A DNA stretch of 64,000 nt, taken from Oscillospiraceae bacterium. Lineage in GTDB: Bacteria > Bacillota > Clostridia > Oscillospirales > Oscillospiraceae. A program made the translations under genes and the position numbers. The first letter of the stretch is position 1. Each line of letters starts with the position of its first letter. This document shows, piece after piece, positions 38,239-46,414 of this stretch. Location of the stretch: positions 19,376 to 83,375 of the forward strand of contig SVLH01000005.1 in the NCBI GenBank assembly GCA_015068025.1, written 5' to 3'. The notes beneath the pieces are model-generated. The model was not told where the DNA came from, did not search any database, and was given only the letters and a program-made list of their open reading frames with translations.

Positions 38239-38601
38239 ATGTTCCGGATGCTTGAAAAACGCAAAGGCTTCCTCAAAACGCGCCTGTGCAAACGCATCCA
38301 CCTCGGCCACGCAGGCGTTGTAGGTGTTCAGCAGCTGCTCGGCCTCCGGGGTCAACACCGCGCCGCCGCCGTGCTGCCCGCCGATGGTGGATTGGAGCAT
38401 TTTGCAGCCAAAGACGTCCTCTGCCGTGCGGATGATGCGCCAGGCCTTGGAATAGGCCATTTCCATGGAAGCGGCAGCAGCCCGCAGGGATTTGTGGATC
38501 CGGACGCGCTCCAGAAGGGTGGCGATACCGGGGCCGAAGCAGCGGCGGTCGTCCCCGGAATACAGGCGCAGGATCAGTTTGAGATGCAGTTCCTTATCCA
38601 T
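38236..38601 (-). CDS. ModE-like winged-HTH transcriptional regulator (no TOBE domain)
   Basis: RIHKSLRAAAASMEMAYSKAWRIIRTAEDVFGCKMLQSTIGGQHGGGAVLTPEAEQLL, typical of the ModE N-terminal/LysR-like DNA-binding domain; ~121 aa. Confidence 0.85.
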   Translation of the reverse strand: MDKELHLKLILRLYSGDDRRCFGPGIATLLERVRIHKSLRAAAASMEMAYSKAWRIIRTAEDVFGCKMLQSTIGGQHGGGAVLTPEAEQLLNTYNACVAEVDAFAQARFEEAFAFFKHPEH

Positions 38602-38757
38602 CGGTCTTCCCTCCGAAGCGGCGCCGAAAGCGATTTGCGGTGCCGCAGTTTTTTTTAGTGTACCACATTTCTGCCGATTTGCAAACAGCGGAAACTGTGC
38701 TAGAATATCTTTGTTGAAAAATACCGCCTGACATGGCGATGTATCAGGAGGCCAAGC

Positions 38758-39786
38758 ATGGAAAAAATCAGATTGGGAAAGACAGAATTGCTGGTGTCCC
38801 GCACTTCTTTCGGCGCGCTGCCCATCCAGCGGATCTCAAAAGAAGATGCGGCCAGACTGGTTCGCCGGGCATTTGACGCCGGTGTCAATTACTTTGACAC
38901 CGCCAATGCCTATACCGACAGCGAAGAAAAGCTGGGCGCAGCCCTGCACGATGTACGTAAAGATGTTATCATCTCCACCAAAAGTGCCGGAAAGGACAAG
39001 CAGACGGTGCTGGCTCATATCGAGCAGAGCCTGCGCAATCTGCAGACGGACTATATTGACCTGTTCCAGTTCCATAATCCTGCGGAACTTCCCGATCCCG
39101 ACGACCCTGACGGAGCATTTGCCGCTGCGCTGGAGATGCAGAAAAAGGGCCATATCCGCCACATCGGTATCACGAACCACCGTCCGAAGCTGGCCATGGA
39201 GGCGGTGGCGTCCGGCAACTTTGAAACGCTGCAATTCCCGTTCTGCTATCTGGCCGCAGATACGGATTTTGCCATCGTGGAAGCCTGCCGCAAGGCGGAC
39301 ATGGGTTATATCGCCATGAAGGGGCTCTCCGGCGGATTGCTGAACAACGCCGAGGCCTGCTACGCTTTTATGCGGGAGTATCCCCATGTGGTGCCCATCT
39401 GGGGCATCCAGCACGAGTGGGAGCTGGACGAGTGGCTGGAACTGGACAAGCGTGACCCCCGCATGACACCGGAACTGCGGGCTGTTATTGAGAAGGATCG
39501 CAAGGAGCTGGCCGGCAACTTCTGCCGAAGCTGCGGCTATTGCCTGCCCTGTGCCGCGGGGATCGACATTCCCCAGGCCGCCCGTATGAATGCACTGCTG
39601 CGCCGCTCGCCCTATCAGCAGTATATGACGGATACCTGGTATGCCAAGATGCACAAGATCGAGGCGTGCATCCACTGCGACGCCTGCAAGTCCCGCTGCC
39701 CCTACGGGCTGGACACCCCGGCGCTGCTGCAACTGATGCTGGAGGATTACGATGCGTTTTACGCAGAGCATCACAATGATCAATGA
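38758..39786 (+). CDS. Aldo/keto reductase with C-terminal Fe-S binding motifs
   Basis: GKTELLVSRTSFGALPIQRISKEDAARLVRRAFDAGVNYFDTANAYTDSEEKLG; CRSCGYCLPCAAGIDIP and CIHCDACKSRCPYGLDTP. Confidence 0.92.
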   Translation: MEKIRLGKTELLVSRTSFGALPIQRISKEDAARLVRRAFDAGVNYFDTANAYTDSEEKLGAALHDVRKDVIISTKSAGKDKQTVLAHIEQSLRNLQTDYIDLFQFHNPAELPDPDDPDGAFAAALEMQKKGHIRHIGITNHRPKLAMEAVASGNFETLQFPFCYLAADTDFAIVEACRKADMGYIAMKGLSGGLLNNAEACYAFMREYPHVVPIWGIQHEWELDEWLELDKRDPRMTPELRAVIEKDRKELAGNFCRSCGYCLPCAAGIDIPQAARMNALLRRSPYQQYMTDTWYAKMHKIEACIHCDACKSRCPYGLDTPALLQLMLEDYDAFYAEHHNDQ

Positions 39787-39798
39787 GGAGAGGGAAGA

Positions 39799-40236
39799 AT
39801 GCTGTTCAAAAATGAAGAATCCAGCCTGAAGCTGGATGTTGTCAATTATGAGTTCCCGCCCGACGGGGGAGCCCCCGGCAGCGACGACCGCAACTGGCTG
39901 GTGCTGCGCGCCACTTGGGTCAATGAGGACGGTCTGGTTATCAAGGACTCCAACAGCTGTCTGCTGACCTATGAATTGCAGGAGATGACCGCGGGGCTGA
40001 AGGTGGTGAAGGCGGGCTTGAAGCAGCGCTATGAGAGCGAATTTGCCGAGCCGTACTTCATGCTTTCTGCCGACGCGGTGGAGGGGGGCTTTCGCTTCTT
40101 TGTGTCCTTCACACTGCCCAACACCATGGAGGATGAGGATGTGGCGGAGCTGTATGCCCACATGACAATGGAGGAGATGACCTCTCTGATCGCGGAGCTG
40201 GACGGCCTTTGCCGAAAGTTTCCCGACCGTACCTGA
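39799..40236 (+). CDS. Hypothetical protein (possible WapI-like immunity family)
   Basis: 145-aa ORF with AGAGGG RBS; MLFKNEESSLKLDVVNYEFP...NWLVLRATW resembles WapI-like small proteins. Family assignment weak. Confidence 0.6.
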   Translation: MLFKNEESSLKLDVVNYEFPPDGGAPGSDDRNWLVLRATWVNEDGLVIKDSNSCLLTYELQEMTAGLKVVKAGLKQRYESEFAEPYFMLSADAVEGGFRFFVSFTLPNTMEDEDVAELYAHMTMEEMTSLIAELDGLCRKFPDRT

Positions 40237-40243
40237 GAATGAG

Positions 40244-40282
40244 AAAAGCACGCCGCACAATGCTGTGCGGCGTGCTTTGGTT
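40244..40282. terminator. Convergent terminator
   Basis: AAAGCACGCCGCACAATGCTGTGCGGCGTGCTTTGG. Confidence 0.8.
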
Positions 40283-40297
40283 AAGTGGGGGTAAAAA

Positions 40298-40963
40298 TTA
40301 TTTTTCAAACTGAACGGGCTTGACGTCTTTGCCCGCGAACGCGTTGGGGCCGGGATCGGAGAGGGAGAAATACATTTTTGCGGCTTTTGTGGTTCCGAAG
40401 TCCCGGTTGGAACCGGAGTTCTGCACTTCGTTGAAGGCGTCCCGGAACATCTGATTGTGGGCTTCTTCCCGGTTGAGGAGGAAGTCGATGGTTTCCCGCA
40501 CCTTCTTGTCGGCGATCTGTCGATAGAGGTATTCGTATACAACCTTTGCCCGCTGTTCGGAGGCGATGTTGCTGAGCAAATCGGCGCACAGATCGCCGGT
40601 GACGGTGACATAGTCGCCGGTCCAGGAGTAGCCCGAGGCATTGATGAGTCCGGGGTTCAGGCCGAGGATCACATGGGTCTGGATCTCGCCGGCGGGGACA
40701 GCGGCAGCATCCACATCGTGGCCGTTGAGGAGGTTGATGGTTTGCGCCACCATTTCCATATGACTGAGCTCCTCGGCGGCAATATCCAGAAACAGGTCCT
40801 TGATCTTGGGGTCCTTAATGCGGAAGCTCTGGGACATATACTGCATGGCGGCTTTCAGTTCGCCGTTGCCGCCGCCCAGCTGTTCCTGCAGCAGTGCGGC
40901 ATACTGGGGGTTGGGCTTTTCAATCTCTACGGGATGAAACAGCAGTTTTTCGTGTTTGAACAT
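40298..40963 (-). CDS. Manganese catalase family (CotJC-like) protein
   Basis: LQEQLGGGNGELKAAMQYMSQSFRIKDPKIKDLFLDIAAEELSHMEMVAQTINLL (Glu/His diiron/dimanganese-type ligands), ANGEEAHNQMF-like NREEAHNQMF. Confidence 0.9.
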   Translation of the reverse strand: MFKHEKLLFHPVEIEKPNPQYAALLQEQLGGGNGELKAAMQYMSQSFRIKDPKIKDLFLDIAAEELSHMEMVAQTINLLNGHDVDAAAVPAGEIQTHVILGLNPGLINASGYSWTGDYVTVTGDLCADLLSNIASEQRAKVVYEYLYRQIADKKVRETIDFLLNREEAHNQMFRDAFNEVQNSGSNRDFGTTKAAKMYFSLSDPGPNAFAGKDVKPVQFEK

Positions 40964-41111
40964 AGCGGGCCACTCCTTTTGTTTGCATGTAGATGGAGTG
41001 TGCCCATTTTTTTAGAGCTTATGCGTTGGATGCGTGAGCGGTATTTGAAGCACCCTTGAGGGAACAGGAAAAGGACGCTGTGTGAACAGCGCCCTTTTTG
41101 GCAAATCAGAT

Positions 41112-41660
41112 TCAGATAAACATTACCAGCACGCCGACAATGACGGCAAAAACACCGCCGATCCGCTCCATCATCAGGGCGGTATCAGAGGGTTCTGCGT
41201 CCTTATAGCGCCAGCCCCACTCCAGATACCATGCGGTGTGGGGAGAGAGGGCGCTGAAGAGGCCAAGGGCGATGAAGAGCAGACCGAACAGCGGATGACC
41301 GCTGCTGCCGCGCTCTTGCTCCGGCGGTTCGAAGGAGATGAGGTCGCAGAGCGTATCGCCGTCAGCATAGCGCTCCGGATCGTAGTTGTCGCTCCATCCA
41401 CCCAGCCCCATATTTCCGTTCCAGGTGAAATAGTAGGTGGCGCCGTTGGGGTAGGTGATGTTGATGCTTTTGCTGCTGCTGGTTTCCGAAACCGTGAAGG
41501 TATACACATCCTCGCCCTTGGTGATGGTCCCATTCTCCGTGTCCACGGTAAAGCCGTCTTTCTCGTAAGTGGATTCTTGCGAGGAAGCCTCCGACGAAGC
41601 ACAGGCGGTCAGGGAAAATGCCAGAAGAACTGTCAGCAACAGGAGCAAAATGCGTTTCAA
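41112..41660 (-). CDS. Putative lipoprotein
   Basis: TTG start behind AAAGGAGG; LKRILLLLLTVLLAFSLTAC lipobox; two C-terminal TM segments. Confidence 0.75.
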   Translation of the reverse strand: MKRILLLLLTVLLAFSLTACASSEASSQESTYEKDGFTVDTENGTITKGEDVYTFTVSETSSSKSINITYPNGATYYFTWNGNMGLGGWSDNYDPERYADGDTLCDLISFEPPEQERGSSGHPLFGLLFIALGLFSALSPHTAWYLEWGWRYKDAEPSDTALMMERIGGVFAVIVGVLVMFI

Positions 41661-41718
41661 TGGCGACACCTCCTTTTTTTCAATATAACACAGCAGCGTC
41701 GAAAAGTCACGATAAAAA

Positions 41719-41756
41719 CAAAAAGCACCCGATTTGGGTGCTTTTTGTTTGATCCT
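41719..41756. terminator. Terminator after pckA (possibly bidirectional)
   Basis: AAAAAGCACCCGATTTGGGTGCTTTTTG. Confidence 0.8.
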
Positions 41757-41757
41757 A

Positions 41758-43446
41758 TTACAGGCTGTTGGCCTCGTCGACCACCTTGCGGATGGCGGCG
41801 GCGGCATCGTCGGGCAGCACGTTGAAGCCGCCCTCGGCGTCCTTCAGGCCTTCCACATACTTCAGGCGATCCTGCATACGAGCCTTCAGCTGGGCGACAT
41901 AGTCGGCGTCAGACAGGTCAGGCACGAAGCCTTCCTGCTCGAAGATCTCGATGTCGGAGAAGGGGCCCCAGGGCTTGAACTCGGCCTTGGACTCCACCAC
42001 GGACTCCAGAACGCCCAGAGTGATCTCCTTGGTGACCTTCTTGCCCATGAAGTCGCCGGTGTTGATGATGTAGCAGGCAACGTTCTTCTCGGCGACCAGC
42101 TTCTTGAACTTCTCATAGTCATTGACCAGAGGATAAGTACGGAAGGGGTTGGCGTAGGGCTCGACGACCAGAGCGTTGGGGTCGACGCCTTCCTTCAGGC
42201 GCTCGGCAGAGGAACGCTTGGTGGCCAGAGTGGCGCCCATGACGGAGGCCAGAGCGGCACCCTTCAGGCGGACGATGGGAGGAATGGTGGGATCCTTCAT
42301 GATCCAGAAGATGGCGTTGACGGGAGATTCGATCTTGTCAACGCGGTTGGGGGACCACAGCTTGCTCTTGATGGCACGGCCGTTGCCGTTGCGCACGTCC
42401 TCGGTGACCAGAACGACCTTGCCGTCCTCGTCCAGAGTGGCGGAGCAGTTCTGGGCGGTCAGCAGATACTTGTTGTCGGGGGAATCCACGGGATAGTCCG
42501 CGGTCTTGTCGAAATAGGTGGGCTCCAGAGCCACAGAGGAGCAGGTGTCGGAGTTGATGATGAAGGCGTCGTCATGCAGCACCTTGATGGCGGGATACTT
42601 GTCGCCGTGCTTGGCATGAGTCAGGGTGGACTTGCCGGAGCCGGACAGACCGAACACGGCTGCCACGTACTTGCTGCCGTCTTCCAGGGTGTATTCCTTC
42701 TGGCCGCCGTGGCAGGAGGCGTAGCCGTTGCGGTTGGCGATGGCCCAAGCCAGAGTCAGGGTGCCCTTCTTGTGCTCGCCGAAGTAGCGCATGCCCAGAA
42801 TGGCGGCGCAGTTGGTCTCGGTGTTGAAGTAGCACAGGCACTTGGGATCACAGATATGCTCCATGCCGGGGGCACCGGGCCACTGGGGATCGGAGAAGAT
42901 GTAGATGTCGGCTTCCTTGCCGTCGCCAACGGGCTTGGATCTCTTGTACATCTTGACGTACTCGTCAGACTGATACTGGAAGTTCAGCATCCAGTTGTAC
43001 AGCAGGTTTTCCTCGCCTTCGGGGATCAGCAGGTGCGCCTTGACCATGAATTCCTCATCCAGACCGATGAAGGTCTCGGCGTGATACATGGTCTTCCAGC
43101 GGGTGTCGTACACGGCGTCCATCACGATCTTGTCCAGAGCGGTGGTGTCGACGCCGGGCTTGCCGGTGATGCGGCGGGCGGGGGCGTAACGGCCGGTGAT
43201 GGAACCATCGTTGAACAGCAGGACCTTGGCATCGGGCTCCAGGCCGAACTCCTCGCCGCGGTAAACGGGCATATCGGTCACAACGGTGCCGGGGGAGTTC
43301 TTGGCCAGCTCATAAGCTTCCTTCAGGGTATTGACCTTAATGACATTGTTGCCGTAGAAAGGGGCTTCAATGATAGAACGGGTCTTGGAAAAACCGACCT
43401 GACCGGGGCCAATCTCGGTTCTGGAATAGCAGGCTTTCGTAGACAT
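41758..43446 (-). CDS. pckA: Phosphoenolpyruvate carboxykinase (ATP-type)
   Basis: AVFGLSGSGKSTLTHAKHG P-loop, DDAFIIN, conserved PCK domains; 562 aa. Confidence 0.93.
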   Translation of the reverse strand: MSTKACYSRTEIGPGQVGFSKTRSIIEAPFYGNNVIKVNTLKEAYELAKNSPGTVVTDMPVYRGEEFGLEPDAKVLLFNDGSITGRYAPARRITGKPGVDTTALDKIVMDAVYDTRWKTMYHAETFIGLDEEFMVKAHLLIPEGEENLLYNWMLNFQYQSDEYVKMYKRSKPVGDGKEADIYIFSDPQWPGAPGMEHICDPKCLCYFNTETNCAAILGMRYFGEHKKGTLTLAWAIANRNGYASCHGGQKEYTLEDGSKYVAAVFGLSGSGKSTLTHAKHGDKYPAIKVLHDDAFIINSDTCSSVALEPTYFDKTADYPVDSPDNKYLLTAQNCSATLDEDGKVVLVTEDVRNGNGRAIKSKLWSPNRVDKIESPVNAIFWIMKDPTIPPIVRLKGAALASVMGATLATKRSSAERLKEGVDPNALVVEPYANPFRTYPLVNDYEKFKKLVAEKNVACYIINTGDFMGKKVTKEITLGVLESVVESKAEFKPWGPFSDIEIFEQEGFVPDLSDADYVAQLKARMQDRLKYVEGLKDAEGGFNVLPDDAAAAIRKVVDEANSL

Positions 43447-43526
43447 ACAGGGAACCTCCTTAAATTATAGCTGGGACACTATTACCATCGTACCCCATCG
43501 TTTTTGAAAATGCAACACGTAAACGT

Positions 43527-44396
43527 TTAACGTTTCAAGGATTTGGACAGACGGGCAAAATCCTCCAGCGTCAGCCGCTCGCCGCGGATGTCTGCAGGAA
43601 GTCCGCAGGCGCAGATGGCGGCCTGGATATCCTCCTTACCGTATGCGGGAAGGGCGGCAGAAAGACTGTTTGCAAGGGTTTTTCTGCGCAGCAGAAACGC
43701 GCCCCGCATAACCTTGAAGAAGAACGCCTCGTCCTCCACGGCAACGGCGGGCTTTTCGCGGCGCACGCAGCGCAGAACGGCGGAGGTCACCTTGGGGGCG
43801 GGGAGGAACTTTTCCCGGGGAACATCAAACAGATATTCCGTTTCCATGTAATATTGCAGGAACAGGGAGAAGGAGCCGCCATCGGGGGAACCCTGGGGCG
43901 CGGAGAGCCGCTGTGCAACTTCCTTCTGGATCAGCACGGTGATGGTTTCAAAGCAGGGGGTCTCGATGAGCTTTTCCAGAATGGGAGAGGTGATGTTGTA
44001 GGGGAGATTGGCGCACACGATGGGCATCAACCCCTGGAATTTTTCGGCAGCCAATGCGCCCAGATCCAGCTTCATGGCGTCACCGGGCACGATCTCCACG
44101 TTGTCGTAGGGAGCCATGGTCTCCGCCAGAACAGGGAGGAGATCTTTGTCCAGTTCCACGGAGACGACCTTCGCCGCCCGCTGTGCCAGTTCGCAGGTGA
44201 GCGGGCCGATGCCCGGGCCAATCTCCAGCACGCCGCAGCGCTTGTCGGCCTGTGAGGCGGCTGCGATGTTATAGGGGATGTCCGGATCGATCAGGAAATT
44301 CTGCCCCATGGATTTGGAGAAGTGGAATCCGTGTCTGCCCAGCAGGTCGCGGATGGTGTTCTGGTCACAGAGATTCATGGCAGTACCGCCTTTCAA
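43527..44396 (-). CDS. rsmA: 16S rRNA (adenine1518/1519-N6) dimethyltransferase
   Basis: FSKSMGQNFLIDPDIPYNIA, GVLEIGPGIGPLTCELA, VCANLPYNITSPIL. ATG alternatives at 44396 and 44378. Confidence 0.95.
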   Translation of the reverse strand: MKGGTAMNLCDQNTIRDLLGRHGFHFSKSMGQNFLIDPDIPYNIAAASQADKRCGVLEIGPGIGPLTCELAQRAAKVVSVELDKDLLPVLAETMAPYDNVEIVPGDAMKLDLGALAAEKFQGLMPIVCANLPYNITSPILEKLIETPCFETITVLIQKEVAQRLSAPQGSPDGGSFSLFLQYYMETEYLFDVPREKFLPAPKVTSAVLRCVRREKPAVAVEDEAFFFKVMRGAFLLRRKTLANSLSAALPAYGKEDIQAAICACGLPADIRGERLTLEDFARLSKSLKR

Positions 44397-44455
44397 GGAT
44401 TATGGTGATTATAGCAGAAATGCCGCACTTTGCAAACCCTGTTTGCCGGGAAAAA

Positions 44456-44493
44456 GAAAGCCCCCGGTACGATGGGTACCGGGGGCGGACTGC
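44456..44493 (-). terminator. Terminator of the 3D/G5-domain gene
   Basis: GCCCCCGGTACGATGGGTACCGGGGGC, with a T-rich tract on the minus strand (CTTTCTTTTTC). Confidence 0.65.
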
Positions 44494-44502
44494 ATGATGG
44501 AT

Positions 44503-45537
44503 TTACTTCAAAACATACACGGTGCAGTTTCTTCTGCCGAAGTTGATACATTCGCGATAGGTGTTGTAGAACAGGTCGATCTTGTCGCCCTTGATGCTGT
44601 AACCTGTGTCCTCGGCAACGCTGTATCCGTAGACGATGCCGTCGTTGGTCACGATATACAGGCGGGTGCCCAGGGGGATATAACGGGTGTCAACGGCCAC
44701 AGAGCCGACATGGACCACCGTGCCGCTTGCGGTAATGGTACCGACGCCGTCATGCCCTGTGGTGTAGGCGGTGGCGGTCATGGAGCGGGCAGAGGAGAAG
44801 TTCATCGTGGCGCCGGATTTGAACACCAGCGTGCCGCTACCGTCTTCGTTCTTGCGAACCTCTGCAATTCTGTCGTCGCGGGAGACGGAGGAAACGGCGG
44901 TGCCGTATTCCACGATCTGATCCACGGCGGTGTTTTCGGTTTCCTCAAAGAACTCGCGGGAGACCTGCCGGCCGTTGGACCAGACGACTTCGTAGACCAT
45001 GGTGCGCACACCGGCGGCACCTTCCTGCACCACTTGTTCCGTTCCCTGGGGAAGCTGGTCGCTTGCCACACGGATGGTCTCAAAGTCGGACGGTTCCTTG
45101 TCGGTTTCGTAATAAACGACCTCGGCGGCAATGGTGATGTTAATGGCGGAATCCACTGTGAGATCCACGGCGACCGTATCAAAGGGTGTGGGAACAGCAC
45201 CCAGGCGGGTCAGCAGGCAGGAAATGGTTTCGCTGTCGGAGTGGCAGGTGTAGGTGTTGCCGTTTTTCTGCACCGTTACCGCAAGGTTCTCGGGCAGCGT
45301 GATGTCGTAACCGAAGGCGCCGGAAGCAACATAAAGAATCTGGTCGGAATAATCCGGAGGCGGTGCGGAAGCGGCCAGTGCAATGGCAGGATCCTCTGTT
45401 TCGACAAAGATATTCAGCGCCTTTGCCCAGTTGGTGGCAGAAAAGCTGCTGATGAAGACCGCGGCGAGAACCAACAGGGCGGTCAAGCGGCGATTTCTGA
45501 TCTCATGCAGTTTTTGTGGAAGATCATGTAACTTCAA
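44503..45537 (-). CDS. Exported G5/3D-domain protein (YabE/Rpf-like)
   Basis: N-terminal TM, DUF348-like repeat (GYDITLPENLAVTVQKNGNTYTCHSDSETISCLLTRLG), G5-like segment, 3D domain (MTATAYTTGHDG...VAVDTRYIPLGTRLYI...AEDTGYSIKGDKIDLF). TTG start at 45537 behind AGGAGG. Confidence 0.87.
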   Translation of the reverse strand: MKLHDLPQKLHEIRNRRLTALLVLAAVFISSFSATNWAKALNIFVETEDPAIALAASAPPPDYSDQILYVASGAFGYDITLPENLAVTVQKNGNTYTCHSDSETISCLLTRLGAVPTPFDTVAVDLTVDSAINITIAAEVVYYETDKEPSDFETIRVASDQLPQGTEQVVQEGAAGVRTMVYEVVWSNGRQVSREFFEETENTAVDQIVEYGTAVSSVSRDDRIAEVRKNEDGSGTLVFKSGATMNFSSARSMTATAYTTGHDGVGTITASGTVVHVGSVAVDTRYIPLGTRLYIVTNDGIVYGYSVAEDTGYSIKGDKIDLFYNTYRECINFGRRNCTVYVLK

Positions 45538-45792
45538 AAAAGGTACCTCCTGAAATGCGTTTTTCGAGCCTCCAAAAGAAGTAGTACAAGACCGTTCGGG
45601 ACGATTTGTAACTTTTGTTACCAACTGAAAAACTTTGCACAGTATACACCGTTTGTGCGTCCTTGTCAAGTTTTTGTTGAAGAACGGCCTGTTTTTCGAT
45701 GGTTTCGGGCAAAAAACAGAAAGAAACGGACAAAAATCCACCGCCAATTTCAGGATAAAAAGATTACAAAACAGTAACAGATACAGCAATAT

Positions 45793-45828
45793 AAAACCCC
45801 GCATCCGTGACGGATGCGGGGCGGTGGG
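45793..45828. terminator. Hairpin terminator downstream of copZ-like gene
   Basis: ACCCCGCATCCGTGACGGATGCGGGGC; T-rich on the minus strand (TTTTATATTGC). Confidence 0.6.
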
Positions 45829-45835
45829 CGAGGGG

Positions 45836-46033
45836 TCAGGCTTCCGGTTGGGCGGAAAAGCCGAGATCCTCCAATTCGCTGACGGCGGTGGCAACGCAGT
45901 GTGCACAGCCGTCGATGGTGACCGTTTTGCTTTCCAGACTGACGGAGAAGGTCAGGCCTGCCGCGGTCAGGGCGTCGGTGATGCGCCGCACACAGTTCTG
46001 GCACATCATTTCGGGGACTTTGATGGTGGTCAT
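45836..46033 (-). CDS. copZ: Small heavy-metal-associated (CopZ-like) copper chaperone
   Basis: MTTIKVPEMMCQNCVRRITDALTAAGLTFSVSLESKTVTIDG (MxCxxC motif); 65 aa; start at 46033 behind AAGGAGGA. Confidence 0.88.
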   Translation of the reverse strand: MTTIKVPEMMCQNCVRRITDALTAAGLTFSVSLESKTVTIDGCAHCVATAVSELEDLGFSAQPEA

Positions 46034-46087
46034 GGTTGGTTCCTCCTTAAAAATAGTACAGGGTCGCATGTCCAAAAGCGGGGGGTG

Positions 46088-46402
46088 TCATTTTGTCATT
46101 TTCTCCACAGTGTGAACCAGTTCGTCGATCAGCTCGACTTCGCCTCGCTGGAGCCCGTCCGCCACGCAGGTGCGGATGTGGGAGGCGAGCAATTCCCGGG
46201 AAAAGGCGTTCAGCGCCGAGCGGATGGCGGAGACCTGCGTCAGGATATCGGTGCAGTAGGCCTCCTTTTCCACCATGCCGCGGACGCCGCGTACCTGCCC
46301 TTCAATGCGGCTGAGCCGTTTCAGCAGGGCTTCGTACTCGTCCTGTTCCCGGTGCTTGCGGCGGCAGCCTTCCGGCTGGCAGCAGGTCATCTTATTTTCC
46401 AT
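46088..46402 (-). CDS. csoR: CsoR-family copper-sensing repressor
   Basis: LLKRLSRIEGQVRGVRGMVEKEAYCTDILTQVSAIRSALNAFSRELLASHIRTC; conserved Cys...His-x3-Cys copper ligand pattern. Confidence 0.93.
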   Translation of the reverse strand: MENKMTCCQPEGCRRKHREQDEYEALLKRLSRIEGQVRGVRGMVEKEAYCTDILTQVSAIRSALNAFSRELLASHIRTCVADGLQRGEVELIDELVHTVEKMTK

Positions 46403-46414
46403 AGGAGTCCTCCT

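Noticed and set aside
41734-43470. 578-aa plus-strand ORF antisense to pckA
   Set aside because: Shadow ORF with repetitive G/V/H/L composition over a confident pckA.
45538-45906. N-terminal extension of the 3D/G5-domain ORF
   Set aside because: Covers intergenic promoter-like AT-rich DNA and an opposite hairpin; the TTG at 45537 has a strong AGGAGG at proper spacing and precedes the signal peptide.
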